Part shown: positions 17,896 through 26,059 of the stretch, piece after piece
Layout: every line of letters starts with the position of its first letter
How positions within the stretch are numbered: the stretch's first letter is position 1
Source: CAMCTV01 sp964420985
GTDB taxonomy: Bacteria > Bacteroidota > Bacteroidia > Flavobacteriales_D > Sanyastnellaceae
Assembly: GCA_964420985.1 (NCBI GenBank)
Contig: CAYQUT010000021.1
Coordinates: 1 to 52,386 of the forward strand
Length of the DNA stretch: 52,386 nucleotides
Direction: 5' to 3'
Position numbers and translations under genes: made by a program
Notes under the pieces: model-generated
What the model was told of the DNA's origin: nothing
Database searches by the model: none
The model's input: the letters and a program-made list of their open reading frames with translations, nothing else

Positions 17896-18894
17896 ATGCC
17901 AGAAGTATCAATTGTTATGTCAGTGTACAATGGAGAACAATTTCTCCGTCAGTCTATTGATAGCTTGTTAAATCAGACCTGGAAAGATTTTGAGTTGATT
18001 ATTGTAAATGATGGCTCAGCAGACAGCAGTGCAAAGATCATCCGTAGTTATCAAGACAATCGTATATTGTCGTTGGACAATGAAGTTAACAGAGGATTAA
18101 TTTTCTCTTTGAATAGAGGAATAGAATCCGCATCTGGTCGATTTATAGCCAGAATGGATGCTGATGATATTGCTTTGCCGTATCGTATAGAGCGGCAGCT
18201 TCAATTTTTACGCGAGAATCCCAATATTGCCATTTGTGGCTCTTCCACCTATCATTTATTGAACAATAAATTGACTTTCAGACCTTCTCACTCAGAACAT
18301 GACGAGATTGCATGTTGGATGCTCTTCAATAGTGCGCTTGTGCATCCCACACTGATGTTCAGAGCGTCTGTTTTTGAAAATGAAGAGATCATATTTGACT
18401 CTGCTTTTCCTCATGCAGAAGATTATGAATTGTGGTCTCGATTATTGTTTAAGCATAAAATGGTTGTTTTAAAGGAGCCGCTTCTGCAATATCGTATTCA
18501 TAAGAATCAAGTAACGAACAAACACAATCAAGTGCAGTTGGATTCAGCAAATAAGGTGAGAGAGAGGATTCTACATCAGGCAGGTTTTGTTTTTAATGAC
18601 AAACAATTTGAGTTGCATTGTAAGATTGGTTCTTCAGTATTGATCACCGATATCGGAGATCTTCAATCGATGGGTGCATGGTTGATAGAATTGTATGAAC
18701 AAAATAGACATTTGTCTTTTGTGCCTGATGGGATTATGAGATCAGCGGTACATAAGCTATGGGAAGATGCTTGTGGAAACACCAATTTGGGTTGGTCAGC
18801 GTTTTATTATTTTTTTCAATGCCCTATTCATCACTTTGGAAAATCCAATTGGATTAAACTAGCCGCGAAATGCCTCATTCGTCGATTTCAATAA
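17896..18894 (+). CDS. glycosyltransferase family 2
   Basis: A GT2 enzyme of 332 residues: VSIVMSVYNGEQFLRQSIDS, IIVNDGSADSS, LNRGIESASGRFIARMDADD (DxD near 92) and HAEDYELWSRL for the acceptor side. The whole transferase domain is in the first 220 residues. It is the last plus-strand gene of the run from 8428, and its last 20 bases overlap the end of the convergent glycosyltransferase gene. Confidence 0.92.
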   Translation: MPEVSIVMSVYNGEQFLRQSIDSLLNQTWKDFELIIVNDGSADSSAKIIRSYQDNRILSLDNEVNRGLIFSLNRGIESASGRFIARMDADDIALPYRIERQLQFLRENPNIAICGSSTYHLLNNKLTFRPSHSEHDEIACWMLFNSALVHPTLMFRASVFENEEIIFDSAFPHAEDYELWSRLLFKHKMVVLKEPLLQYRIHKNQVTNKHNQVQLDSANKVRERILHQAGFVFNDKQFELHCKIGSSVLITDIGDLQSMGAWLIELYEQNRHLSFVPDGIMRSAVHKLWEDACGNTNLGWSAFYYFFQCPIHHFGKSNWIKLAAKCLIRRFQ

Positions 18895-20056
18895 AAGGTT
18901 GTATTTCTTCAAGAAAAGTGTTCGCCCATCTATTCCAATTGAGGGATTGTTCGAACAAATTTCTTGTGCTAAAACACAACGAAGAATAACTGTCGGGATG
19001 TTGAATGTAACTACAAATTTTTTCTGCATAGGGTTGACCATTGGCATGATAGTCAAACAAATGTCCATTGACCCCTTCACTGACATGACCTTCTACTCCG
19101 CCAGTTAAACAGGATAGGATGGGAAGGCCATAGGCACTGGATTCGCAGAATACAATCGGAGTGCAATCAAATCGTGTGGGGAGAATAAAGAAATGATGGG
19201 TTAAAAAAAGCCCTTTCAAAGTGTCCAATCCTTGAATAGAATTTTTATCTACAAATGGAATGATGCGGACTTTTGGGTGTGCAAAGTCATCTGGCGGAAC
19301 ACATCCAACAATGGTCAATGAGGCATTGATGCCTTGCTCATTCAATCGATTGATGGCATCTACGGCAATATCAGCGCCTTTGTTTTTCCATGAAGTGCCA
19401 ATAAAAAGCAACTGGCATGCAGCCGCGAGATTTCTATTCTCAATGTTGATTTTGATTTCCTCATGTTTAGGTAATTCATCCATGTTGGCGCCAAATGGTA
19501 AAATACTGCTTTTTTCTACGGGGATGTTGTATGAATGAATGGCCTGCTCAGCCGCCCAACGGGAAGAAAAAAAAATGCGTGACGCCTTTTGCATCGCCAG
19601 TTGGTCAGTAGCGATGCTTTGTTTTTTTGACCAATCCCATAGCTGACTGAGTACGTTGTGATAATTGATGGCACCTGCAATGGTGCGATCAAGGATATAA
19701 AAAATGGGTTTGTTTGTTTTGAGGTAGGCTCCGTATTCTGTACCGCCGCATACTACCACAATGTCATGATCTACTTCATTGAGTTTTTGGGTAAAAATTC
19801 GACCAAAGGCTTTGGCGTAGGGGATAGAATGCCGATAATCAATTCGTTTTTTGAAAATTCGAAGTGAAAGTTGGTTGGCCAACATAAAGAACCATCGGAT
19901 CATCTTAGGCCGCTCTGGCCCAAGCGCAATGACTTCTGACACCGATGCAGACAAAGATTGAAAAGCATAATGGGCTGTGCCAGACCATGCATGTTTGTTC
20001 AAAGGTGAAGTCTCAGTGATATAGGCTATTTTAATTTTTTTGGTTGGCTTAGGCAT
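18875..20056 (-). CDS. glycosyltransferase family 4, opposite strand
   Basis: A GT-B protein of 393 residues: KIAYITETSPLNKHAWSGTAHY at the N terminus, IFFSSRWAAEQAI and ILPFGANMDELP in the linker, LLFIGTSWKNKGADIAVDAI and FILPTRFDCTPIVFCESSAYG in the donor domain. In the last motif the first acidic position is Asp instead of the usual Glu. It is the only minus-strand gene between 8.4 and 22.6 kb and overlaps its convergent neighbour tail-to-tail by 20 bases. It is divergently arranged with the next glycosyltransferase gene, with an 84-base gap for both promoters. Confidence 0.88.
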   Translation of the reverse strand: MPKPTKKIKIAYITETSPLNKHAWSGTAHYAFQSLSASVSEVIALGPERPKMIRWFFMLANQLSLRIFKKRIDYRHSIPYAKAFGRIFTQKLNEVDHDIVVVCGGTEYGAYLKTNKPIFYILDRTIAGAINYHNVLSQLWDWSKKQSIATDQLAMQKASRIFFSSRWAAEQAIHSYNIPVEKSSILPFGANMDELPKHEEIKINIENRNLAAACQLLFIGTSWKNKGADIAVDAINRLNEQGINASLTIVGCVPPDDFAHPKVRIIPFVDKNSIQGLDTLKGLFLTHHFFILPTRFDCTPIVFCESSAYGLPILSCLTGGVEGHVSEGVNGHLFDYHANGQPYAEKICSYIQHPDSYSSLCFSTRNLFEQSLNWNRWANTFLEEIQPFIEIDE

Positions 20057-20140
20057 TGCGGTTGCAAAGTAAATTTTTTTTAATTGCTGCCAAAGTGCAA
20101 ATGCGGGTATTGTTGATATCTTTATGCCTTCAGGTTGAGC

Positions 20141-21304
20141 ATGAGCAAGGAAATGGAAAAGGATTCAGCGCCGATAAAGGTTTTATTATTGGCGGATATT
20201 GGGTCAGAACATACAGAGCGTTGGGCCTTGTCATTGGCTCAACGTGGTATTCATGTTGGACTATTCAGCTTCAACACGGCATATCATCCTTGGTATGAAG
20301 GGATAGAGAATATAGAGCTTTTATTTGAACCCAAGCAACGCATAGGCGGAATTTCTTTTTTAGAAAAAGTCAATTATTTTAGATATCTATTACCATTAAA
20401 AAAGGTACTTAAAAGTTTTAAACCTACCGTCTTGCATGCGCATTATGCATCAAGTTACGGATTGCTCGGCGCACTCTCTGGTTATCAACCTTTGATAACA
20501 TCTGTTTGGGGTTCTGATGTTTATGAGTTTCCCAATCAGAATGGATTGTATGCTTTGTTCTTGCGATTTGCTCTGTCTAGGCCGCAATTGGTATGTTCTA
20601 CAAGCCATTGTATGCGCAAAGAAGCGATGCGATTTACAAAGCAACCCATAGAAGTTATTCCTTTTGGAATCGACATAGAACGATTTCATCGTCAGGATGC
20701 ACCATTGCCCTTGACCAATGATCAGCAAGTAAATATTGGTTGTATTAAGACAATTGATGAGAAATATGGAACGGAAATTTTAATCAATGTATTTTATCAA
20801 TTGCAATTGCATTTTAGTACAAAATCACTTCGTTTGTTTTTAATAGGTGACGGACCGCAACGCTCCAAAATGGAAAAATTGGTCCGTGATCTCAAGATTG
20901 CGGACAAGGTTGTTTTTACTGGACGTATTCCACATGAAGAGATTCCTGATTGGCATAGAAAGCTGGATGTTTATGTGAGTTTATCTACTTGCAGAGAGAG
21001 TTTTGGTGTTTCGTTGGTGGAGGCCATGTCTTCAGGGTCATGCATAGTGGCGTCAGATGCGGACGGATTCAGTGAGGTTTTGGGTGAGGGTAATCGATGC
21101 GGATACATAGTTTCCAGAAACTCGGAAGAGGAGGCTTTTCAAGCAATATGTCAATTGATAGCCTCGCCATCCAACGCGTTAAATCAGGCCTCAGCTGCAA
21201 GAGAGAGAGCCGTTGAATTATACAATTGGCAGAGAAATGTAGATGAAATGCTGTTGGTTTATGAAAAGCAGAATTTGAAATGGAATGAACAGAAGAAGCA
21301 ATGA
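20141..21304 (+). CDS. glycosyltransferase family 4
   Basis: A GT-B enzyme of 387 residues: PIKVLLLADIGSEHTERWALSL at the start, VLHAHYASSYGLLGA and WGSDVYEFP in the N-domain, VIPFGIDIERF in the linker, and CRESFGVSLVEAMSSG (EX7E) in the donor domain. ATG 20141 is preferred to a TTG two codons earlier. It is followed after 26 bases by the O-antigen ligase gene and is probably cotranscribed with it. It belongs to the WcaL/PimB-like GT4 group. Confidence 0.9.
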   Translation: MSKEMEKDSAPIKVLLLADIGSEHTERWALSLAQRGIHVGLFSFNTAYHPWYEGIENIELLFEPKQRIGGISFLEKVNYFRYLLPLKKVLKSFKPTVLHAHYASSYGLLGALSGYQPLITSVWGSDVYEFPNQNGLYALFLRFALSRPQLVCSTSHCMRKEAMRFTKQPIEVIPFGIDIERFHRQDAPLPLTNDQQVNIGCIKTIDEKYGTEILINVFYQLQLHFSTKSLRLFLIGDGPQRSKMEKLVRDLKIADKVVFTGRIPHEEIPDWHRKLDVYVSLSTCRESFGVSLVEAMSSGSCIVASDADGFSEVLGEGNRCGYIVSRNSEEEAFQAICQLIASPSNALNQASAARERAVELYNWQRNVDEMLLVYEKQNLKWNEQKKQ

Positions 21305-21330
21305 AATCTTCCCAAATTGAATAGGCTAGC

Positions 21331-22572
21331 ATGATAGAGAGAATATCCACAACAATCAAAGGATGGAATTGGACCTTAGCTGATTGGTCTTTGGCTTGGA
21401 TTTTATTTTTTTCTGTTGTTCAGCAAAGATGGTCTCCAATTGGTTTTGGTATTTGGATAATACTTGCACTTAAAAAAGCGCGTTGGAGTGAATGGAGGAT
21501 ATTATTAAAAAAAATGTTCTCAGGAATGTCGGGCATACTGATTGCCTATTTTTTGTGGCTTTCGATCGGAGTAATTTGGTCAGATCAAAATGCATTGGCC
21601 ATTGGAAAGTTAGAGAATAAACTCAGTTTCATTTTGTTTCCTTTGTTGTTTCATTTATCAGTTTTGAAAATGAGCGTAAAGCAATGGAAATTCGTATTTA
21701 TTGCGGGGCTGGCATGTGTTCTTCTTTTGAATGAAGTGTTGGCTGGGATGAAATGTGTGGATGCAAGTTCAGGAAATTGGATCGAATTTTTTTCAGGATC
21801 GGTGTTTTCACCATTTATGCACCGCAGCTATCTCGCCTGTTATTTGTGCTTGGGGCTTGTATTGTTGTCTGATTTAAAGACAAATGAAAATAAAAAATGG
21901 GTATTGATTTTGATGATTTTGTTCTCAATAGGCGTGATTCAGACCTTATCTAAAATCGGTATAATTATCTGGGTCATGTTATTGGGTATGTATGTTTTCG
22001 GAGAAGTGAAAATGGCCTCAAAAAAGAAGCAATTGTCGGCTTTGGCCGCAGTGATTGGTGGCATGGCAATGATAGGGTCCGTTATGGGTGAAAGTATTTA
22101 TGAGCGATTTAATAATATTGGACAATCCATGAGCGAAATGCAGTTGTATAATAATTCAACGGTGGAAAGTAACGCAGCACGATTAATCATGTGGAATACT
22201 TCTTTGGAATTGGTAAAAGAGAATTGGTTTTGGGGATATGGCACAGGTGATGCGGATCTGGTTTTGAAAACAAGGAATGTGGCATTGGGAAATGCGGGGG
22301 TAGCGGAAGAGGGATTGAATTCACACAATCAATTTCTCACTTCATGGTTGCAACTGGGTTGCGTGGGAATAATGATTTTGATTTTCCTATTTATTCAGGC
22401 TTGGAGAAGGTCAGGGAATAGATGGGTGGAATCAGCTATTGTGACTATTTTCTTTTTAAATCTCTTGGTGGAGTCATTTTTAGAGACCCAATCAGGGGTG
22501 GTGCTATTTGGCGTTTTTATGGTTCTGATGTTTGATTTTAAAAATCAAGAAGGGCAGTCATCCGTGGTTTAA
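21331..22572 (+). CDS. O-antigen ligase/polymerase-like membrane protein
   Basis: An integral membrane protein of 413 residues with about ten to eleven hydrophobic segments and one large periplasmic loop late in the protein (about 255-330), containing WFWGYGTGDADL and GLNSHNQFLTSWLQLG. The histidine in LNSHNQFL is the residue expected in WaaL-type ligases. It probably joins the exported glycan to lipid A-core. The ABC exporter in the same locus makes ligase more likely than Wzy polymerase, since ABC-exported glycans are polymerised in the cytoplasm. Confidence 0.8.
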   Translation: MIERISTTIKGWNWTLADWSLAWILFFSVVQQRWSPIGFGIWIILALKKARWSEWRILLKKMFSGMSGILIAYFLWLSIGVIWSDQNALAIGKLENKLSFILFPLLFHLSVLKMSVKQWKFVFIAGLACVLLLNEVLAGMKCVDASSGNWIEFFSGSVFSPFMHRSYLACYLCLGLVLLSDLKTNENKKWVLILMILFSIGVIQTLSKIGIIIWVMLLGMYVFGEVKMASKKKQLSALAAVIGGMAMIGSVMGESIYERFNNIGQSMSEMQLYNNSTVESNAARLIMWNTSLELVKENWFWGYGTGDADLVLKTRNVALGNAGVAEEGLNSHNQFLTSWLQLGCVGIMILIFLFIQAWRRSGNRWVESAIVTIFFLNLLVESFLETQSGVVLFGVFMVLMFDFKNQEGQSSVV

Positions 22573-22589
22573 CTCATGGTTTAAAAATG

Positions 22590-22757
22590 CTACAACGCTA
22601 TTCGGAGTTCTAATTTACCGCCCAATCCTTGCTCAATGATGCGTTGAAGGGTGGATAGGCGCACTTCTTTGAGATTATTTTCCACTTTTGAAATATAGGC
22701 TTTGTTGGTACCGCATTTTTCTGCCAGCGCTTGTTGGGAAAGGCTGAAAAGGTCCTA
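22590..22757 (-). pseudogene. truncated HigA-type XRE antitoxin gene (3' half only)
   Basis: On the minus strand, an open stretch of 54 codons reads SLSQQALAEKCGTNKAYISK and continues with KVENN, LSTLQRIIEQGLGG and ends ELRIAL. This is the helix-turn-helix and C-terminal half of HigA-type antitoxins of Bacteroidota, normally about 100 residues. There is no start codon; the frame is closed upstream by TAG at 22755-22757, and the sequence beyond it does not resemble the missing half. No partner toxin gene is present. It is a remnant of a toxin-antitoxin pair. Confidence 0.75.
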
Positions 22758-22811
22758 GAAAAAATTGAGGAAATCAAAAGAGATCTGCAGAAGATTAGAG
22801 AGACTGAAAGG
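22743..22811 (+). pseudogene. possible 3' fragment coding a charged coiled coil
   Basis: Immediately next to the antitoxin scar, the plus strand reads AEKVLEKIEEIKRDLQKI and then RETER before a TAG. The regular hydrophobic/charged pattern looks like the end of a real protein, but there is no conserved sequence upstream in this frame. It may be the other side of the rearrangement that cut the antitoxin gene. The remaining bases to 22940 hold nothing I recognise. Confidence 0.3.
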
Positions 22812-22941
22812 TAGAAGTAAAGTCCATCCCTTTTGCTCAATATCTTTCTATTTGTTGCTTTAAAACGCCAAGTTCGGAAGGGTTTCATAAAGCGCACAGA
22901 TTGGCTTGATTCAAGGCCGCTGTTCTACCCCCCTTTTTCCC

Positions 22942-22949
22942 TAAATTTG
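22942..22949 (+). promoter_or_regulatory. -7 element TAAATTTG before gltX
   Basis: An exact TAnnTTTG match lies 11 bases before the gltX ATG, implying a very short leader. No TTG is at the normal distance upstream. Confidence 0.45.
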
Positions 22950-22960
22950 CAACACTATTT

Positions 22961-24478
22961 ATGCGAAAGGTTAGAGTTAGATTTGCACCCAGCCCCACCG
23001 GGCCGCTGCATATGGGAGGCGTGAGAACCGCCCTATACAATTATTTGTTTGCCAAAAAACACGGCGGTGATTTCTTGCTCCGCATTGAAGATACCGACCA
23101 AGGTCGTTTTGTCCCCGGTGCTGAACAATACATCATCGAAGCATTAAAATGGTGCGGCATTGAACCCAATGAAGGTGTCGGCTATGGTGGTGATTGCGCC
23201 CCATATCGCCAGAGCGAACGCAAACCCATGTATAAACCTTATGCTGAAAAATTAATCGCAGCGGGTTGGGCCTATTACGCTTTTGATACCCCGGAGGATT
23301 TGGACAATATCCGCAAACAAGCGGAATTGGCCAAAATGCCCAATTGGCAATACAACTCCATCTCCCGCATGACCATGAAGAACTCCCTTACCTTGCCGGC
23401 GGATGAGGTGGAGAAGCGCTTGGCTGAGGGTGATCCTTATGTGATTCGTTTTAAAATGCCCCGCAATGAAGAGGTGCGATTCCAAGATTTGATTCGCGGT
23501 TGGGTTGTATTTTCTACCAACGAGCTGGATGATAAGGTGCTGTTCAAATCCGATGGCATGCCCACCTATCATTTGGCTAATGTTGTAGACGACATGACCA
23601 TGAACATCTCTCACGTCATTCGTGGAGAAGAATGGTTACCCAGTGCGCCGCTTCACGTGATGTTGTACAAAGCCTTTGAGTGGGAAGCACCGTTATTTGC
23701 GCATTTGCCTTTGATTCTAAAACCGGATGGCAATGGAAAATTGAGCAAGCGTGATGGCGATCGTTTGGGATTCCCCGTTTTTCCTTTGGAGTGGAAGGAT
23801 CCAGAAACAGGAGCCATTTCCAGCGGATACCGTGAGCGTGGTTATTTCCCCAAAGCCTTTATCAACATGTTGCTTTTGTTGGGTTGGGCGCCTGGCAACA
23901 ACCAAGAGATTTTTACCGAACAAGAAATGATTGATGCGTTTACCATCGAACGAATTGGTAAGAGCGGTTCTAAGTTCGATCCTGATAAAACCAAGTGGTT
24001 CAATCAGCAATATTTGCGCGCTACTCCGCATGATGAATTGGCTGCCATGCTGCAACCTTTGTTGAAGGAAAAGGGCATCGAAGTCAGTTTGGAATACACG
24101 GAGAAGGTAGTAGGGATGATGATGGAACGCGCGGTGTTTGTCGAAGACATGTTAGAAGGAACGTATTTGTTCCAAGGTCCTGAGCAATATGACGAAGAGG
24201 CTGTTGCCAAGAAATGGAAAGTAGGCGAGTCAGCGGCCATCATTCAAAAATGGGCGGATGTGATGAATACCATCGAAGATTTTTCTTTGGAGAATATTGA
24301 AAACCGCTTTAAGCAATTTTTGCAAGAGGAAAGTTTGGGAATGGGTGCCGTAATGCCGTTGTTCCGATTGTTGTTGACTGGTACATTGACGGGACCTGCA
24401 GCAGCGCAAGTGGCATCGGTCATTGGAAAGGAAGAGGTCATGCGCCGTGTGGCCAATGGAATTGCAAAGTTGGGTTGA
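22961..24478 (+). CDS. gltX: glutamyl-tRNA synthetase
   Basis: A class I aminoacyl-tRNA synthetase charging tRNA-Glu. The N terminus MRKVRVRFAPSPTGPLHMGG contains the HIGH-equivalent motif (HMGG), RIEDTD follows, and the KMSKS-equivalent is KLSKRDGDR in the middle of the protein. The 505-residue length is normal for the bacterial enzyme, with the anticodon-binding region in the last 150 residues. The zinc-binding cysteines of some GltX proteins are not evident. folB follows after 23 bases on the same strand. Confidence 0.97.
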   Translation: MRKVRVRFAPSPTGPLHMGGVRTALYNYLFAKKHGGDFLLRIEDTDQGRFVPGAEQYIIEALKWCGIEPNEGVGYGGDCAPYRQSERKPMYKPYAEKLIAAGWAYYAFDTPEDLDNIRKQAELAKMPNWQYNSISRMTMKNSLTLPADEVEKRLAEGDPYVIRFKMPRNEEVRFQDLIRGWVVFSTNELDDKVLFKSDGMPTYHLANVVDDMTMNISHVIRGEEWLPSAPLHVMLYKAFEWEAPLFAHLPLILKPDGNGKLSKRDGDRLGFPVFPLEWKDPETGAISSGYRERGYFPKAFINMLLLLGWAPGNNQEIFTEQEMIDAFTIERIGKSGSKFDPDKTKWFNQQYLRATPHDELAAMLQPLLKEKGIEVSLEYTEKVVGMMMERAVFVEDMLEGTYLFQGPEQYDEEAVAKKWKVGESAAIIQKWADVMNTIEDFSLENIENRFKQFLQEESLGMGAVMPLFRLLLTGTLTGPAAAQVASVIGKEEVMRRVANGIAKLG

Positions 24479-24501
24479 TCTGAAAATGGTATTAAAAGAC
24501 A

Positions 24502-24855
24502 ATGGGAGTAATTTACGTTAACAACATTGAAGTGCATGCCAACCATGGCTGCTTGGAAGAAGAGGCCATCATCGGCGGTAAGTATTTGATTGACGCCGTT
24601 TTTCATGTTGATGTGAAGAAGGCCGCGCAATATGACGACTTGAGCCTTACCATTGACTATGTAGAGGTGACCAATATTGTCCGTCGAGAAATGGCAATAC
24701 GTTCCAAGTTGATAGAAGCTGTCGGTTACCGCATTCTCAATGCACTCAAAGCCAGGTTTACCGAAGCTGAGAGCATTCGTATTAAATTGACGAAAGTAGC
24801 ACCGCCCATCCCAGGTCAAGTGGAAAGCGTGAGCATTGAATTGCGCACGCACTGA
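24502..24855 (+). CDS. folB: dihydroneopterin aldolase
   Basis: A folate-pathway enzyme that converts dihydroneopterin to 6-hydroxymethyl-dihydropterin and glycolaldehyde. At 117 residues it has the normal family length. Visible features are VHANHGCLEEE (active-site region with the substrate-binding Glu), LTIDYVEV, LIEAVGYRI and the catalytic-lysine segment KLTKVAPPIPGQ near the C terminus. It lies 23 bases after gltX and ends 26 bases from the convergent dxr gene. Confidence 0.93.
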   Translation: MGVIYVNNIEVHANHGCLEEEAIIGGKYLIDAVFHVDVKKAAQYDDLSLTIDYVEVTNIVRREMAIRSKLIEAVGYRILNALKARFTEAESIRIKLTKVAPPIPGQVESVSIELRTH

Positions 24856-24881
24856 TAAGTTTCATCTCATGCATTGGCCCT

Positions 24882-26033
24882 TTAATTGGCCAATCGCATT
24901 GCAGCTTCCCTAGACCAATGGTCGGTTTGGAACAGATCGTTCAATGTCGGATTCTCAATCAAAGTGTGGTGCTTCATAACGGATTCCACCAATTGAGCAA
25001 TTTCCAAATAACCAATCTTGTCCTGCAGAAATAATGCTACGGCAATTTCATTCGCGGCATTCATCACGCAAGGCAATGAGCCACCCTCAGACATAGCATC
25101 ATAGGCCAATTGTAAACACCTAAAAGTTTCCTTATCAGGTGCTTCAAAGGTTAGGTTGGGAAACTGTGCAAAGTGAAATCTCGGGAAATCTGCGGGTAAA
25201 CGCTGGGGATAACCCAATGCATATTGAATAGGCAATTTCATATCCGGCAATCCCAGTTGTGCTTTAAGACTACCATCTTGAAACTGAACCAAACTGTGGA
25301 TGATAGACTGCGGATGAACAATGACGTCTATTTGATGGGGCTGTAAATCAAACAACCATTGGGCTTCAATCACCTCCAATCCTTTGTTCATAAGGGTAGA
25401 GGAGTCAATGGTAATTTTGGCGCCCATGCTCCAATTGGGATGTTTGAGCGCTTGTTCTTTTCTGATTCCCTTCAAGTCTTCAATGGCTTTTCCTCGGAAT
25501 GGACCACCGCTGGCCGTCAAAATAATTTTTTCAATGGGGTTGTGCCATTCGCCTGCCAAACATTGGAAGATGGCGCTGTGCTCTGAATCTACTGGATAGA
25601 GGTTCACACCATTTTCTTTGGCCAGTTGGGTAATGATTTTCCCTGCTACCACCAATGTTTCTTTGTTGGCCAATGCAATTTGCTTCTTGGCTTCAATGGC
25701 TGCTACCGTGGGCTTTAAACCTGAAAATCCCACCAAAGCAGTCAATACAATATCGATGCTCTCAGATTGTACTATTTGACAAAGACTTTCTTCGCCGGCG
25801 TAAACCTTAATACCTGCATCAAACAAGGCATCTTTCACTTTGGTGTATTGGCTTTCATCCACTATGACCACTGCATTGGGGTTGAATTGCAACGCCTGTT
25901 GAATCAATAAATCAGCATTTTTCTGCGCAGTCAAAACCTCCACAGAGAATTTCTCTGGATGGGCTTCAATGACTTCCAATGCTTGTGTTCCAATGGATCC
26001 TGTGGATCCCAGTATGGCGACGCCTCTCTTCAT
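24882..26033 (-). CDS. dxr: 1-deoxy-D-xylulose 5-phosphate reductoisomerase
   Basis: The second enzyme of the MEP isoprenoid pathway, forming 2-C-methyl-D-erythritol 4-phosphate with NADPH. The ATG at 26033 gives MKRGVAILGSTGSIG, placing the NADPH loop at residues 9-15 as in the family; an upstream ATG at 26051 would add six residues. Conserved blocks are ANKETLV, PVDSEHSAIFQ (metal and substrate), SGGPFRG and MNKGLEVIEAQWLF. The length of 383 residues is typical. Its product feeds the polyprenyl synthetase encoded at 36.5-37.5 kb. Confidence 0.97.
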   Translation of the reverse strand: MKRGVAILGSTGSIGTQALEVIEAHPEKFSVEVLTAQKNADLLIQQALQFNPNAVVIVDESQYTKVKDALFDAGIKVYAGEESLCQIVQSESIDIVLTALVGFSGLKPTVAAIEAKKQIALANKETLVVAGKIITQLAKENGVNLYPVDSEHSAIFQCLAGEWHNPIEKIILTASGGPFRGKAIEDLKGIRKEQALKHPNWSMGAKITIDSSTLMNKGLEVIEAQWLFDLQPHQIDVIVHPQSIIHSLVQFQDGSLKAQLGLPDMKLPIQYALGYPQRLPADFPRFHFAQFPNLTFEAPDKETFRCLQLAYDAMSEGGSLPCVMNAANEIAVALFLQDKIGYLEIAQLVESVMKHHTLIENPTLNDLFQTDHWSREAAMRLAN

Positions 26034-26059
26034 GAGGCTAAAATACATCAAGTGGGGAA

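Noticed and set aside
21331..22572. Wzy polymerase of a Wzx/Wzy pathway
   Set aside because: No Wzx flippase is present and an ABC exporter pair is, so a ligase role fits better, though sequence alone does not exclude Wzy.
22610..22897. 95-residue minus-strand reading frame in the gap before gltX
   Set aside because: Its product has no protein-like pattern; the helix-turn-helix signal is in a different minus-strand frame at 22590-22754.
24873..24894. Bidirectional terminator between folB and dxr
   Set aside because: ATTGGCC/GGCCAAT can pair, but there is no T tract on either side and the stem enters the dxr coding end.
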